Shown here: piece after piece, positions 47,519 to 56,790 of the stretch | How the letters are laid out: each line of letters begins with the position of its first letter | Position numbering within the stretch: position 1 is the first letter of the stretch | Source of the DNA: Bacteroidia bacterium | GTDB taxonomy: Bacteria > Bacteroidota > Bacteroidia > Flavobacteriales_E > Vicingaceae | Direction: 5' to 3' | Length of the DNA stretch: 64,000 nt | Assembly: GCA_030433355.1 (NCBI GenBank) | Contig: JAUIMG010000010.1 | Location: 35,587 to 99,586 of the forward strand | Program-made: the position numbers and the translations under genes | The notes under the pieces: generated by a model | What the model saw: only the letters and a program-made list of their open reading frames with translations | What the model was told of the DNA's origin: nothing | Databases searched by the model: none

Positions 47519-48670
47519 ATGGCAAAAAGAGATTATTACGAAGTATTAGGTATTTCTAAAAATGCAACAGCTGTTGAAATTAAAAAATCATACAGAAAAC
47601 TTGCATTAAAATATCATCCAGATAAAAATCCAGATGATAAGGAAGCTGAAGAGAAGTTTAAAGAAGCTGCTGAAGCTTATGAGGTTTTAAGCAATCCTGA
47701 TAAAAAAGCTAAATACGATCAATTTGGTCATGCAGGTATGGGTGGCGCAGGCGGATTCGGAGGCGGCGGTATGAATATGGATGACATATTCTCACAATTT
47801 GGCGACATCTTTGGAGGAGCAGGTGGTTTTGGAGGCTTTAGCGGATTTGGAGGCGGAGGCCAAAGAGGAAGGAGAGTAAATAGAGGTAGTAATATCCGAG
47901 TAAAAGTTAATATGACTTTAAAAGATATTGTTAATGGTGTAGAAAAAAAGATAAAAGTAAAAAAGTACATCAGTTGTAATACTTGTGATGGCTCAGGAGC
48001 AGAAGGCGGAAGCGGTTTTAGTACCTGTGACCAATGTAATGGTAGTGGTCAAGTTACTAGAGTAACTAATACTTTCTTAGGCCAAATGCAAACCGCTTCT
48101 ACTTGTCCAAAATGCGGTGGAGATGGTAAAACCATAACCAATAAATGTAATACTTGCCATGGCGATGGGATTGTTAAAGACGATGAAACCATTGAATTAA
48201 AAATACCTGCAGGTGTAGAAGGTGGTATGCAACTCTCTGTTAGTGGCAAAGGTAACATGGGTGCTAGAAATGGAGTGCCAGGTGACCTTATTGTCCTCAT
48301 TGAAGAAGAAGAACATCCAGAACTTAAAAGAGATGGCAATAACATTCTTTATGATATGTATATAAGTTTTGCGGATGCAATTCTTGGCACAGAAGCAACT
48401 GTTCCTACTGTTAACGGGAAAGCCAAGATTAAAATTGAACCGGGCACACAAGGGGGCAAAGTTCTTCGATTGAGAAACAAAGGTATTCCTGATGTAAATG
48501 GTTATAGAACGGGAGATCAGTTAGTGAATATCAACGTTTGGACTCCACAAAACTTAAATAAGGAAGAAAAGTCAGCTATTGAAAAAATGAGAGGTTCCAA
48601 GAATTTTGAACCGAACCCTACAGACAATGACAAAGGCTTCTTTGAAAGAATGAAAGATTATTTTAGGTAG
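47519..48670 (+). CDS. dnaJ: Chaperone DnaJ
   Basis: 383 residues. The J domain (1-70) holds [13 protein letters not shown] with HPD. A Gly/Phe-rich linker follows (about 75-115). The zinc-binding domain has four repeats ([32 protein letters not shown]) at about 152-217. The C-terminal substrate-binding domains end [11 protein letters not shown]. Complete type I DnaJ. The last 8 bases overlap the convergent YkgJ-like gene. Confidence 0.98.
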   Translation: MAKRDYYEVLGISKNATAVEIKKSYRKLALKYHPDKNPDDKEAEEKFKEAAEAYEVLSNPDKKAKYDQFGHAGMGGAGGFGGGGMNMDDIFSQFGDIFGGAGGFGGFSGFGGGGQRGRRVNRGSNIRVKVNMTLKDIVNGVEKKIKVKKYISCNTCDGSGAEGGSGFSTCDQCNGSGQVTRVTNTFLGQMQTASTCPKCGGDGKTITNKCNTCHGDGIVKDDETIELKIPAGVEGGMQLSVSGKGNMGARNGVPGDLIVLIEEEEHPELKRDGNNILYDMYISFADAILGTEATVPTVNGKAKIKIEPGTQGGKVLRLRNKGIPDVNGYRTGDQLVNINVWTPQNLNKEEKSAIEKMRGSKNFEPNPTDNDKGFFERMKDYFR

Positions 48671-49145
48671 TTAATTTATCTACGATATCTGCTACTGCAG
48701 GGCAAACCCTTGTATTTTTAGCAGTTAAATCTAAAATTTGATGCATTCTTTTTCTATTGGTATGCGGAAATTCTCTGCAAGCTTTTGGTCTTGATTCGTA
48801 AGCCATACATTTATGATCTTCCATTAGGAATGGACAAGGGGAAGATTGTAATACTTGATCTCCATCTTCATCTATTTTTAAATACTTAGTAAAAAAGTCG
48901 GCTGCCTTCATTTTAAAATAGGCAGCCATTCTTTCAACATCTTTATCATAAAAAATGGGCGAAGTAGTTTTACAGCAATTCGCGCAATCCAAACAGTCAA
49001 TTCTTTGAAAAGCCTCTTGGTGTAACTCATGAAATTTATTATCTAAATCTTTAGGAGGTCTTTTTTCAAGCTTTTTTAAATAGCGATTTATCTGCTTCCT
49101 ATTGCTTTTTGCTTTTTCTATTAAAAGCTTCAGTTCTTCTTTCAT
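48663..49145 (-). CDS. YkgJ-type cysteine-cluster protein
   Basis: 160 residues. After a basic helix comes the cluster [19 protein letters not shown], and then [26 protein letters not shown]. This is the pattern of the zinc- or iron-chelating CxxCxxCC family, which may bind a metal or an Fe-S cluster. It sits one base after mnmD in the same direction, suggesting a shared transcript. Function unknown. Confidence 0.85.
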   Translation of the reverse strand: MKEELKLLIEKAKSNRKQINRYLKKLEKRPPKDLDNKFHELHQEAFQRIDCLDCANCCKTTSPIFYDKDVERMAAYFKMKAADFFTKYLKIDEDGDQVLQSSPCPFLMEDHKCMAYESRPKACREFPHTNRKRMHQILDLTAKNTRVCPAVADIVDKLTT

Positions 49146-49146
49146 T

Positions 49147-49812
49147 CTAATACTTAATGGCTCTTAACACTTCACGCTTACCTCCCGCTGGTCCTTTTAA
49201 TTTTTCAATCTTAAAGCCGATTTCGCTTAAGCGCCTTCTTATCTCGCCCTTTACACAATAAGTAACTAAAACCCCTTCGTGATTTAGAGAGGCATATAAT
49301 TTTTCAAATACTTCTTTTCCCCACATCTTAGCTTGCTTTTCAGGTGCAAAGGCATCAAAATAGATTAAGTCATAGCTACTATTTAAGTCCAAATCAAGCA
49401 AGTCCATCTCTCTTTTAAACAGATTAAATCCTTTATGAATTTCCACCCACTTCTCCCAAGGTACAGCATGCAATTTAAATAGCAGATTTTCCTTAAGTTT
49501 TAATTCTTCTGCATAGTTTAAATAATTTATCACTTCTGATTTTAGAGGATACTTTTCAATTGTATCATAATGGATTTGAAGTTGTAAAGAGCTAGCGTTT
49601 GTAAGGGTTAACAAAGCATTTAAACCCGTACCAAAACCCACTTCAAAAATGCTTAGCTCTTTTTTCCTTTTTGCTTGATAAAACAAACCGTATTCTATAA
49701 AAATTTTATTTGCCTCTGCAATAGCACCATGTTTAGAATGATACTGTTCATCCATTTCCTTCATGTATAAGGAGTGAGAGCCATCTGAAGTAAATACCAA
49801 TTCTTTATCCAT
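49147..49812 (-). CDS. mnmD: tRNA 5-methylaminomethyl-2-thiouridine methyltransferase (MnmD-type)
   Basis: 221 residues, the stand-alone methyltransferase half of MnmC (DUF752). The SAM-binding motif is FEVGFGTGLNALLTL, followed by YDLIYFDAFAPEKQAKMWGK and CVKGEIRRRLSEIGF, ending KLKGPAGGKREVLRA. It methylates nm5s2U34 of tRNA to mnm5s2U. It is divergent from the thioredoxin-fold gene, with TAATTTTG boxes on both strands. Confidence 0.9.
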   Translation of the reverse strand: MDKELVFTSDGSHSLYMKEMDEQYHSKHGAIAEANKIFIEYGLFYQAKRKKELSIFEVGFGTGLNALLTLTNASSLQLQIHYDTIEKYPLKSEVINYLNYAEELKLKENLLFKLHAVPWEKWVEIHKGFNLFKREMDLLDLDLNSSYDLIYFDAFAPEKQAKMWGKEVFEKLYASLNHEGVLVTYCVKGEIRRRLSEIGFKIEKLKGPAGGKREVLRAIKY

Positions 49813-49834
49813 CTGTCTCTAATATTACACTTAA

Positions 49835-49858
49835 CAAAATTAATTGGGTTTAATTTTG
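49835..49858. promoter_or_regulatory. Back-to-back TAATTTTG boxes between divergent genes
   Basis: The minus-strand box at 49835-49842 faces mnmD (start 49812). The plus-strand box at 49851-49858 faces the gene starting at 49882. Both are exact TAnnTTTG matches, only eight bases apart, so the two polymerases would compete for this site. Confidence 0.5.
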
Positions 49859-49881
49859 GGCGAAATTAAGAATAAGAAAAG

Positions 49882-50490
49882 ATGAAGATGGTATTAGAAA
49901 GACTAGTTAGAGTAATGACTTACAAAGAATACATGAATTTACTTACTAAGCTATTTGCTGAAGGTAAAACTACAGGACCAAACCAAAGCGATGATTTATT
50001 GAATTATGCCGGTTTAAACCTTCAACGAATGAATCGTCTAAATAAAAAAGTGGAATTAACTGAAGAGTTAAAAAGTGAGCTTGATAATTTAAATAGAGAA
50101 GTTGACATAACAATAATTACAGAGGGTTGGTGTGGAGATGCTGCTCAAAACCTTCCTCTTTTCTCTAAAATTGAAGAATACTCAAAAAAAGTTAGTTTAA
50201 ATCTAGTATTAAGAGATGAAAACTTGGATTTGATGGATCAGTATTTAACCAATGGAGGAAGATCTATTCCGAAAGCCATTATTTACGATAGAGTAACGAA
50301 AGAAGAATTGGGAACTTGGGGGCCAAGACCTGATTCTGCACAGCAAATGGTTATGAATTTTAAGAAAATCCCTGATGGAGACTATAGTGAATTTGTGAAG
50401 CAGCTGCAGTTATGGTATGCTAAAGACAAAACTTTAAGTCAGCAGAAAGAAATTACAGCTGCAGTAAAAAACTGGAATAGACAACAATAA
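49882..50490 (+). CDS. Thioredoxin-fold protein with degenerate CGDA active site
   Basis: 202 residues. A helical N-terminus (about 1-65) precedes a thioredoxin-like domain (EVDITIITEGWCGDAAQNLP, GRSIPKAIIYDRVTKEELG). The CxxC motif is reduced to C-G-D-A, so only one active-site Cys remains, typical of a Bacteroidota subgroup. Cytosolic, no signal peptide. The start at 49882 is used; 49915 (M-T-Y-K) is possible. A binding or monothiol role is inferred. Confidence 0.82.
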   Translation: MKMVLERLVRVMTYKEYMNLLTKLFAEGKTTGPNQSDDLLNYAGLNLQRMNRLNKKVELTEELKSELDNLNREVDITIITEGWCGDAAQNLPLFSKIEEYSKKVSLNLVLRDENLDLMDQYLTNGGRSIPKAIIYDRVTKEELGTWGPRPDSAQQMVMNFKKIPDGDYSEFVKQLQLWYAKDKTLSQQKEITAAVKNWNRQQ

Positions 50491-50516
50491 AGTCAAGCAT
50501 TAGCAGGTTACTACCT

Positions 50517-50524
50517 TATATTTG
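50517..50524 (+). promoter_or_regulatory. TAnnTTTG -7 box for the lipoprotein gene
   Basis: TATATTTG matches exactly and ends five bases before the ATG at 50530, predicting a leader of 0-3 bases. Confidence 0.6.
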
Positions 50525-50529
50525 CAAGC

Positions 50530-52002
50530 ATGTTTCAAAGAGGCGTATTGTCTATTATTATTTTACTAATGGTTCTTTCTTCCTGTAGGAAAGATGACGA
50601 ATTGTTTGATAGCCCTAATGCTAGGTTAAACTTCTCTACAGACTCTATTACTTTCGACACAGTTTTCACAACTATTGGATCTGTGACCAAAAATTTTAGA
50701 GTATACAATCCTTATAAAGAGCCCATCAATATAAGTTCTATTCGGCTAAATGGAGGCAATAACTCTACCTTTAGAATGAATGTAAATGGAGATCCTGGAC
50801 CAATGCATAGCAATATAGAAATTGCTGCAGAAGACAGCATGTTCATTTTTGTTGAAGCTACCATTGACCCTAACAATCAAAGCAATCCATTTGTAATAAC
50901 AGACTTTATAGAATTTACCACCAATGGTAATAGACAAAAAGTAGATTTAGTAGCTTGGGGGCAAAATGCCATTTACTTTACTCCTACTAGATTTAGTAAT
51001 GTTTTGCCAGACTTTACCTGTTTAACAGGACCTTGTAGCGATACCATTCCACCCGTTAATGTTAATTGGACAAAAGATTTACCCTATGTGATTTATGGAT
51101 ATGTGGTTGTAGACTCTTTAGATGTTTTAACCATTGAAGCAGGTAGTAGAGTATACTTTCACCAAAATGGTGGTCTTTGGGTTTACAGAGGAGGAACACT
51201 TAATGTAAACGGCACAAAGGCAGAACCAGTTACCTTCCAAGGAGACCGTTTGGATGCTGGATTTAGAGATCAGCCGGGTCAATGGGACAGAATATGGATC
51301 AATGAAGGTGGAAACAATATTATCAATCATGCTATCATTAAAAATAGCTTTATAGGAATACAAGCCGAAGTTTCTCCCTTTAGTGAACCACCATTTAGCG
51401 ACCCAAGTAGCTTGCAGATTACCAATACAGAAATTTCAAATTGCTCTGGTTTTGGTATTTTAAGTTCTATTTTCAATCTTCAGGCAGATAACCTTGTGGT
51501 TAAAGATTGCGGACAATACAATGTTGCTATTCGATCGGCTGGGAATTATAGCTTTAGACACTGCACCTTTTCCAACTACTTTGATCAAGCGGCAAGGGAA
51601 ACTCCAAGCTTTTTTATTCAAAATTCCTATATCACTCCGCAGGCTGTTCAAGTAATAGGTGTGCCAAATATTGATTTTTACAATTCTATAATTTACGGTG
51701 ATAAGGAAAACGAATTCGCTACAGAAATTATAAATAACGGAAGCTTGGATTTAGATTTTCAAGATGCTATCATTAGAACCAATGAATTTTTAGCCGACTC
51801 AGCATTTAAACGCATTATCAAGAGTCCAACAGCACAAATATTTGAGAACCCTAGAATGGGTGACGTAAGACTTTCAGAAAATTCTGTAGCAAGAGATGTT
51901 GGTAATTTATCTGTTGCAAACCTTATCCCATTGGATATTTTAGAAAACTCTAGAACTGCCGACGGCTTGCCTGATTTAGGTGCCTATGAATTTACTCCTT
52001 AA
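50530..52002 (+). CDS. Lipoprotein with right-handed beta-helix region
   Basis: 490 residues. The lipoprotein signal ends VLSSCRKDDE (Cys about 19). An Ig-like N-terminal module (about 32-140; GSVTKNFRVYNPYKEPINIS) precedes a parallel beta-helix (about 190-400; LDVLTIEAGSRVYFHQNGGL, FQGDRLDAGF, NIINHAIIKNSFIGIQAE). The end ADGLPDLGAYEF is a typical Bacteroidota beta-helix terminus. Probably surface- or outer-membrane-attached; ligand or carbohydrate unknown. Its 3' end overlaps the convergent LuxC-type gene by 11 bases. Confidence 0.85.
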   Translation: MFQRGVLSIIILLMVLSSCRKDDELFDSPNARLNFSTDSITFDTVFTTIGSVTKNFRVYNPYKEPINISSIRLNGGNNSTFRMNVNGDPGPMHSNIEIAAEDSMFIFVEATIDPNNQSNPFVITDFIEFTTNGNRQKVDLVAWGQNAIYFTPTRFSNVLPDFTCLTGPCSDTIPPVNVNWTKDLPYVIYGYVVVDSLDVLTIEAGSRVYFHQNGGLWVYRGGTLNVNGTKAEPVTFQGDRLDAGFRDQPGQWDRIWINEGGNNIINHAIIKNSFIGIQAEVSPFSEPPFSDPSSLQITNTEISNCSGFGILSSIFNLQADNLVVKDCGQYNVAIRSAGNYSFRHCTFSNYFDQAARETPSFFIQNSYITPQAVQVIGVPNIDFYNSIIYGDKENEFATEIINNGSLDLDFQDAIIRTNEFLADSAFKRIIKSPTAQIFENPRMGDVRLSENSVARDVGNLSVANLIPLDILENSRTADGLPDLGAYEFTP

Positions 52003-53050
52003 GGCCTAATAAGAACTCTATTGTATCTACTCCATCTGCATAATCCCATAGTTCAGGTTTTTGCGCCTTTCCAAAAGGTATAGCTTTTTCAAAATTTTCT
52101 TTACTCACTATCGCTTGAATCTCTTCCTCCTTCTGCTTTAAATGCTTTTTTAGCGTATCTAAATCTTCGTAAAACTCGTAAAACAATACGCCTATAGGAG
52201 AATGAAGGGCCTCATCCTCTTTCAATAATAAGAAGCCATTTTCTATCAACTCTATTTTATTCATTAAGTAAACAGCCTTATTGTAATCGTAGTTATTGGC
52301 ATACTTATTATGATTTACTATATCTTGATAGTGAAAGAGTGCTCCAAAAACCCTATCTAAATCAAAACCTTTGGGCAAGTATAGCTTGGTAACATTTCTA
52401 CAGCCTAAACCAAAGTGAGTAAAAATATCTTCGCCTAAAGCCTTCAACTCCTCCTCCGAATTATCCTCACTCAAAACAGCAATAGAGGTTCTATTCTTTC
52501 GGATAATTTTATGAATATCTCTGAAGTAATATTCAAAATATCTAGCACTATTATTGCTGCCAGTTGCTATCAAAACATCTATACCATTTAGCTTGTCCAC
52601 AAGCTTTATTCTTGAAGTCCATTCTGAAGAAATCTCTTTTAACTCTTCAATTACAAGATTTACTAGCTGGCTATCTTTAGTAGAAGGTTTAATGTGAAGC
52701 CAATGATCACAAACTAACCCACTTAAAATATCATGAAGACCAACTAGAGGGATATTACCTGCTAGTATAAGACCTAACTTTCTTTCTGTAGTACCTTGAA
52801 ATGAATATTTAGAAATCCATGCTTCTACTTTATCCCTTTTTAAAGAATTAGCCCAAGCTTCAAATACCTTCTGAATAGAGCCATTGGTAAACCAAGAATT
52901 TTGTTTTTGAGCCATTTGAATTCTTTCAAATCTCTCTTTTTCCTTCTCATTCTGAACACTCAAACCATCTTCAAAGTACTTATTATCAGATAGTTCGTCA
53001 AATAATGAACCTAATTTTGTGAGTATTTCAATTTTTCTTTCTAATTCCAT
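51992..53050 (-). CDS. LuxC-type acyl-CoA reductase
   Basis: 352 residues of the LuxC family, which reduces fatty acyl-CoA or acyl-ACP to aldehyde through a Cys thioester. Visible signatures are LGLILAGNIPLVGLHDILSG, VCDHWLHIKPSTKDS, IDVLIATGSNNSARYFEYYF and LGLGCRNVTKLYLPKG-like FTHFGLGCRNVTKLYLPKGF. The Cys in GLGCRNV is a candidate catalytic residue. No luxDABE genes are present, so this is not bioluminescence. The divergent ferredoxin is a likely partner. Confidence 0.88.
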   Translation of the reverse strand: MELERKIEILTKLGSLFDELSDNKYFEDGLSVQNEKEKERFERIQMAQKQNSWFTNGSIQKVFEAWANSLKRDKVEAWISKYSFQGTTERKLGLILAGNIPLVGLHDILSGLVCDHWLHIKPSTKDSQLVNLVIEELKEISSEWTSRIKLVDKLNGIDVLIATGSNNSARYFEYYFRDIHKIIRKNRTSIAVLSEDNSEEELKALGEDIFTHFGLGCRNVTKLYLPKGFDLDRVFGALFHYQDIVNHNKYANNYDYNKAVYLMNKIELIENGFLLLKEDEALHSPIGVLFYEFYEDLDTLKKHLKQKEEEIQAIVSKENFEKAIPFGKAQKPELWDYADGVDTIEFLLGLKE

Positions 53051-53072
53051 AAAATTTTAAATGCTTAAGGAC

Positions 53073-53080
53073 TACTTTTG
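53073..53080 (+). promoter_or_regulatory. TAnnTTTG -7 box toward the ferredoxin gene
   Basis: TACTTTTG lies 70 bases before the ATG at 53151, giving a leader of about 68 bases that carries an inverted repeat. Confidence 0.45.
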
Positions 53081-53100
53081 CATGCGAAAAGAACATTTTA

Positions 53101-53117
53101 TCTAACTATTGGTTAGA
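53101..53117 (+). promoter_or_regulatory. TCTAAC/GTTAGA inverted repeat, possible operator
   Basis: Six-base perfect arms around TATTG between the divergent luxC-like and ferredoxin genes. Such CTAAC-GTTAG dyads resemble TetR-type sites, but no regulator is adjacent, so this is tentative. Confidence 0.4.
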
Positions 53118-53150
53118 ATTGCGAAAGTACAAACATAAAAGAAACCAACC

Positions 53151-53495
53151 ATGGCTATTATAATAACAGATGAATGTATTAATTGTGGAGCTTGCGAACC
53201 TGAATGTCCGAATAATGCAATTTATGAAGGTGGCGAAGAGTGGAGATTCTCTGATGGAACGGACTTAAGTGGTGAAGTAAAGAGAATGAATGGGGATACT
53301 GTTGATGCGGATCAAGAACAAGAACCTGTTAGTTTAGACTATTATTATATTGTACCAGACAAGTGTACAGAATGTGTTGGCTTTCACGACGAACCTCAAT
53401 GTGCAGCAGTTTGTCCTGTAGATTGTTGTGTGGATGATCCTGATGTTCGCGAAACGGAAGAACAGCTTTTAGCCAAGAAAGAGATTATGCACTAA
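53151..53495 (+). CDS. 4Fe-4S dicluster ferredoxin
   Basis: 114 residues. The first cluster motif is [12 protein letters not shown] (about 9-20). The second is in [20 protein letters not shown] (about 68-87), the long-loop version typical of 2[4Fe-4S] Alvin-type ferredoxins. A middle insertion (about 25-60) with an acidic patch separates them. It is an electron carrier, expected in the cytosol, and divergent from the acyl-CoA reductase. Confidence 0.92.
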   Translation: MAIIITDECINCGACEPECPNNAIYEGGEEWRFSDGTDLSGEVKRMNGDTVDADQEQEPVSLDYYYIVPDKCTECVGFHDEPQCAAVCPVDCCVDDPDVRETEEQLLAKKEIMH

Positions 53496-53512
53496 ATCGG
53501 TGCGATTGTTGT

Positions 53513-53520
53513 TATATTTG
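53513..53520 (+). promoter_or_regulatory. TAnnTTTG -7 box for the exported 307-aa gene
   Basis: TATATTTG matches exactly and ends nine bases before the ATG at 53530; it also argues against the GTG at 53500 as the start. Confidence 0.5.
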
Positions 53521-53529
53521 GTAGCAACG

Positions 53530-54453
53530 ATGAAATCACTTATTCCTTTTTTCTTTATTTTAACTATTGGTTTTACTGTAAAAAGTCAAACCACAGAATT
53601 TGAATTAATCCAACAACAGTGGGAGTTAATTCTTAATACTACTGATCAAAAAGAAAAGCTAAGTAGAAATGAAGTATTCTCCAAACTTATAGCTTCAACT
53701 TCTTTTAAAGTTGAAAACATAGAGAATAAAAAGTTTACAATAATTTACAATCTGAATGTATTGGATCAATTTTCTGAAATGTGGTCTAAAGATTCAACGC
53801 TAAGAGTAAGGTCTTGGTATTTTGCACTTGATGATGAATACAAACAGTATAATATTCATATAGACTACTTTCAGAATGACACCTTAGTCTCATTTGGGTT
53901 ATCATCCAATGCACTAAATAAAGAAAATGAAGCATTTAATGCAGGAGTATGTAAGAATCAGGTCGCTACTTTTTTTAAAGAAGGCTATTTCTTTTATGAT
54001 TTGATTACAACAGAGGGTAAATTTGACACTTACTATACTTTACTAGGGTGGTCTAAAAACAATTTAACATCCCAAAAGAAAATCATTCAAACATTCAAAC
54101 TGAATAGCAAAGGAAACTGCTTAGATTTTAGTCCTTCCATTTTGGAATCAGCAGAAGGAACACCAACGGACAAAAGAGTTTTTGAATATGGGGCACAAAA
54201 TATCATGAAGCTTAAATACATTCCTGAGCAGGAATGGATTTTAATGGATCACCTTTCTCCACCTACTTCTCAGTATGAGGGAGTTTATGAATATTACGGC
54301 CCTGACCTCTCTTTTGATGCCTATGTTTGGAATAACAATAGGTGGCAGCTAAAAAAAGACGTGGATGCCGATAAAGGAATGAAGAAAAATACTTCTGAAT
54401 TTGAAGTAGAAAATAAAGTATTGAAAGAAGAGAAAATCTATTCTCCTAAATAG
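53530..54453 (+). CDS. Uncharacterised exported protein
   Basis: 307 residues. The ATG at 53530 is chosen because it begins with a signal peptide (MKSLIPFFFILTIGFTVKSQ) and because a -7 box overlaps the earlier GTG start. The mature part mixes helices and aromatic strands (RVRSWYFALDDEYKQYNIHI, EQEWILMDHLSPPTSQYEGV, YEYYGPDLSFDAYVWNNNRW). I do not recognise the family. The 3' end overlaps the convergent moxR gene by 8 bases. Periplasmic or outer-membrane-associated. Confidence 0.65.
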   Translation: MKSLIPFFFILTIGFTVKSQTTEFELIQQQWELILNTTDQKEKLSRNEVFSKLIASTSFKVENIENKKFTIIYNLNVLDQFSEMWSKDSTLRVRSWYFALDDEYKQYNIHIDYFQNDTLVSFGLSSNALNKENEAFNAGVCKNQVATFFKEGYFFYDLITTEGKFDTYYTLLGWSKNNLTSQKKIIQTFKLNSKGNCLDFSPSILESAEGTPTDKRVFEYGAQNIMKLKYIPEQEWILMDHLSPPTSQYEGVYEYYGPDLSFDAYVWNNNRWQLKKDVDADKGMKKNTSEFEVENKVLKEEKIYSPK

Positions 54454-55423
54454 ATTCTTTCAATTCTTCAATAATATTCTCTATACTATAGCCTTCCGCT
54501 TCAGCCTTATAGTTTCTTACAATTCTATGTCTTAGAATTGGTTCAGCCACAGCTTTTACATCTTCTATATCTGGAGAATACTTGCCATTTAAAACCGCAT
54601 GACATTTCGCACCAATTACTAAATACTGCGATGCTCTAGGTCCTGCTCCCCAGCTCAAATAGTTTTTAACTAATTCTTTTGCATTACTATTAGATGGCCT
54701 TGTTGATGCAGCCAGTTTAACGGCATATTGCATTACATTATCCGGCACAGGAACCTTGCGAATCAATGATTGAAAATATAAAATCTCCTCGCCGCTCATT
54801 ATTTTATTTAAGTCAACACTAAGGTTAGCGGTTGTATTTTTCACAATATTCACCTCTTCTTCAAAAGTTGGATAGTCTAACCAAATATTGAACATAAAAC
54901 GATCCAATTGTGCTTCGGGCAAAGGGTAAGTTCCTTCTTGTTCAATAGGGTTTTGAGTAGCCAATACAAAGAAGGGTTTTGGCAATTCGTAGGTTTTACC
55001 TCCAGTAGTAACCATTTTCTCCTGCATAGACTCCAATAAGGCAGACTGTGTTTTGGGAGGTGTTCTGTTTATCTCATCCGCTAATATTAAATTTGAGAAG
55101 AGAGGTCCTGGAATAAACTTAAAATTTCTATTTTCATCTAAAATCTCTGAACCAATTATGTCCGAAGGCATTAAGTCGGGAGTGAACTGAATTCTATTAA
55201 AACTTAGACCGAGCACTTGGGCAATGGTATTTACCAATAAGGTTTTTGCTAAACCAGGAACCCCAACTAATAGACAATGTCCATTACTAAAGATAGAAAT
55301 CAATAGGTTTTTTACCACCTCTTCTTGCCCAACAATTACTTTGGCAATTTCTTTATTTAATTCCTGGTATTTTTTAACCAAATCATCTACTGCTTCTTTA
55401 TCTGAACTATAACTCATTTTCAT
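54446..55423 (-). CDS. MoxR-type AAA+ ATPase
   Basis: 325 residues from the ATG at 55423, five bases after the surA stop; a longer frame to 55468 would overlap surA. Walker A is VGVPGLAKTLLVN, Walker B LILADEINRTPPKTQSALLE, sensor region LATQNPIEQEGTYPLPEAQL, and DRFMFNIW. MoxR proteins help assemble metal-centred or von Willebrand-domain complexes, often with a DUF58 partner, which is not in the window. It ends the guaB-PPIase-surA operon. Confidence 0.93.
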   Translation of the reverse strand: MKMSYSSDKEAVDDLVKKYQELNKEIAKVIVGQEEVVKNLLISIFSNGHCLLVGVPGLAKTLLVNTIAQVLGLSFNRIQFTPDLMPSDIIGSEILDENRNFKFIPGPLFSNLILADEINRTPPKTQSALLESMQEKMVTTGGKTYELPKPFFVLATQNPIEQEGTYPLPEAQLDRFMFNIWLDYPTFEEEVNIVKNTTANLSVDLNKIMSGEEILYFQSLIRKVPVPDNVMQYAVKLAASTRPSNSNAKELVKNYLSWGAGPRASQYLVIGAKCHAVLNGKYSPDIEDVKAVAEPILRHRIVRNYKAEAEGYSIENIIEELKESI

Positions 55424-55428
55424 TTTCT

Positions 55429-56790
55429 TTATTCGGCGAACTTTTTCCAATCCTGTGCAAATTTGCAACCTTCTGTATATTTCTTATCCAACTTAATGTA
55501 AATACCATCAAGAGATTGATTTATCCATTTTTCTATCTCGTCCTGCTCTTTTTGCGCTTTTGCTGCATTCTTTACTTTTTGATAATCTAGTTTAAGACTT
55601 GCTCTATGAGGATCTGTTCTCTTATTTAACTTAATCAATTTATATCCAGGCTCACTACCTTGCTCTTGAATCTGAACAGAATTACTGATCTCTCCTACCT
55701 CTAACTTATCAATCACAAAGAAAATAGAAGGGTCTAACTCATCCATTGGAATCATGGAAGAAGAATTATAAGGACTAACTACCACCCCGCCATTCTTTTT
55801 TGTTTCTTCATCGTCTGAAAACTTATTGGCAGCCTTTTCAAAGGTTAAATTTGAATCATTCGCTATGAGATTAGCGATACTATCTAATTCTACTTTTACT
55901 TTCTCTAAAGAACTATAATCCAATTTAGGTTTAAGTAATATATGCCTCACATTCACTTTATCCCCCCTTCTTTCAATCATTTGGATAATGTGATAGCCAA
56001 ACTTAGTTTTTACAACAGGAGAAACATTCCCAGGCTTTAACTTAAAAGCTGCTGCAGAAAACTCTGGTTGAACTTCTGCTCTACCAACAAAACCAATTTC
56101 ACCTCCTTTCAATGCAGAACCTTTATCCTCAGAATAAAGAACCGCAAGGGTGGCAAAATTCTCGCCTTCTTCTACCCTTCTTTTAAACTCCAACAATTTA
56201 TCTTTTGTCTCTTGAATAGAAGCTTTTGATGGTGGTGCGTATTTTATTATTTGCGCAATTTCAACTTCTGCATTAATTAATGGTAAACTGTCTTCAGGTA
56301 TATTATTATAATATTCTTCCACCTCGGCGGGAGTAACTTGAACATTAGAGGTTAAATTGCCCTGCATACTTTGTATTAAAAGCTGCTCTTTTAGCGTCTT
56401 TCTCATCTCATCTTTAATCTGAGATAAGCTTTTCTCATAATAGCTTTCCATGGCTTCTTCAGAGCCAAATTGAGAAATAAAATAGCGAATTCTTCGATCC
56501 ATCTCTCCATCAACTTGACCATCCGACACTTCAACACTATCCACCTTAGCTTGATTCAAAAGCATTTTACTGTAAAGTACATCTTCCATTACTTCACATC
56601 TGGAATTATCCGTAACAACCATCCCCTGACTTATCATACCACTATACTTGGCCTCTACTTCTGATTTAGTTACAATTTCATCGCCAATTACTCCAACAAT
56701 CTCATCCAAAACTATTTTCTTTTGAGAAAACAAATTAGAAGAGCTAAGTACAATAGCTATGGAACAAACAACTTTAATAATAAATCTCAT
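55429..56790 (-). CDS. SurA-type periplasmic chaperone/PPIase
   Basis: 453 residues with a signal peptide (ending SNLFSQKK). The SurA N-terminal chaperone domain (DEIVGVIGDEIVTKSEVEAK) is followed by two parvulin-like domains (about 175-275 and 280-385); VNVRHILLKPKL and FGYHIIQMIERRGD are signatures. It escorts outer-membrane proteins across the periplasm. It overlaps the upstream lipoprotein gene by 17 bases. Its position next to two other folding factors suggests a shared pathway. Confidence 0.9.
   Translation of the reverse strand: MRFIIKVVCSIAIVLSSSNLFSQKKIVLDEIVGVIGDEIVTKSEVEAKYSGMISQGMVVTDNSRCEVMEDVLYSKMLLNQAKVDSVEVSDGQVDGEMDRRIRYFISQFGSEEAMESYYEKSLSQIKDEMRKTLKEQLLIQSMQGNLTSNVQVTPAEVEEYYNNIPEDSLPLINAEVEIAQIIKYAPPSKASIQETKDKLLEFKRRVEEGENFATLAVLYSEDKGSALKGGEIGFVGRAEVQPEFSAAAFKLKPGNVSPVVKTKFGYHIIQMIERRGDKVNVRHILLKPKLDYSSLEKVKVELDSIANLIANDSNLTFEKAANKFSDDEETKKNGGVVVSPYNSSSMIPMDELDPSIFFVIDKLEVGEISNSVQIQEQGSEPGYKLIKLNKRTDPHRASLKLDYQKVKNAAKAQKEQDEIEKWINQSLDGIYIKLDKKYTEGCKFAQDWKKFAE

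Noticed and set aside
51460..51651. Minus-strand frame inside the beta-helix gene
   Set aside because: No start context and opposite to a well-supported coding region.
53500..53529. GTG start for the exported 307-aa gene
   Set aside because: It overlaps the -7 box and would place ten residues ahead of a good signal peptide.
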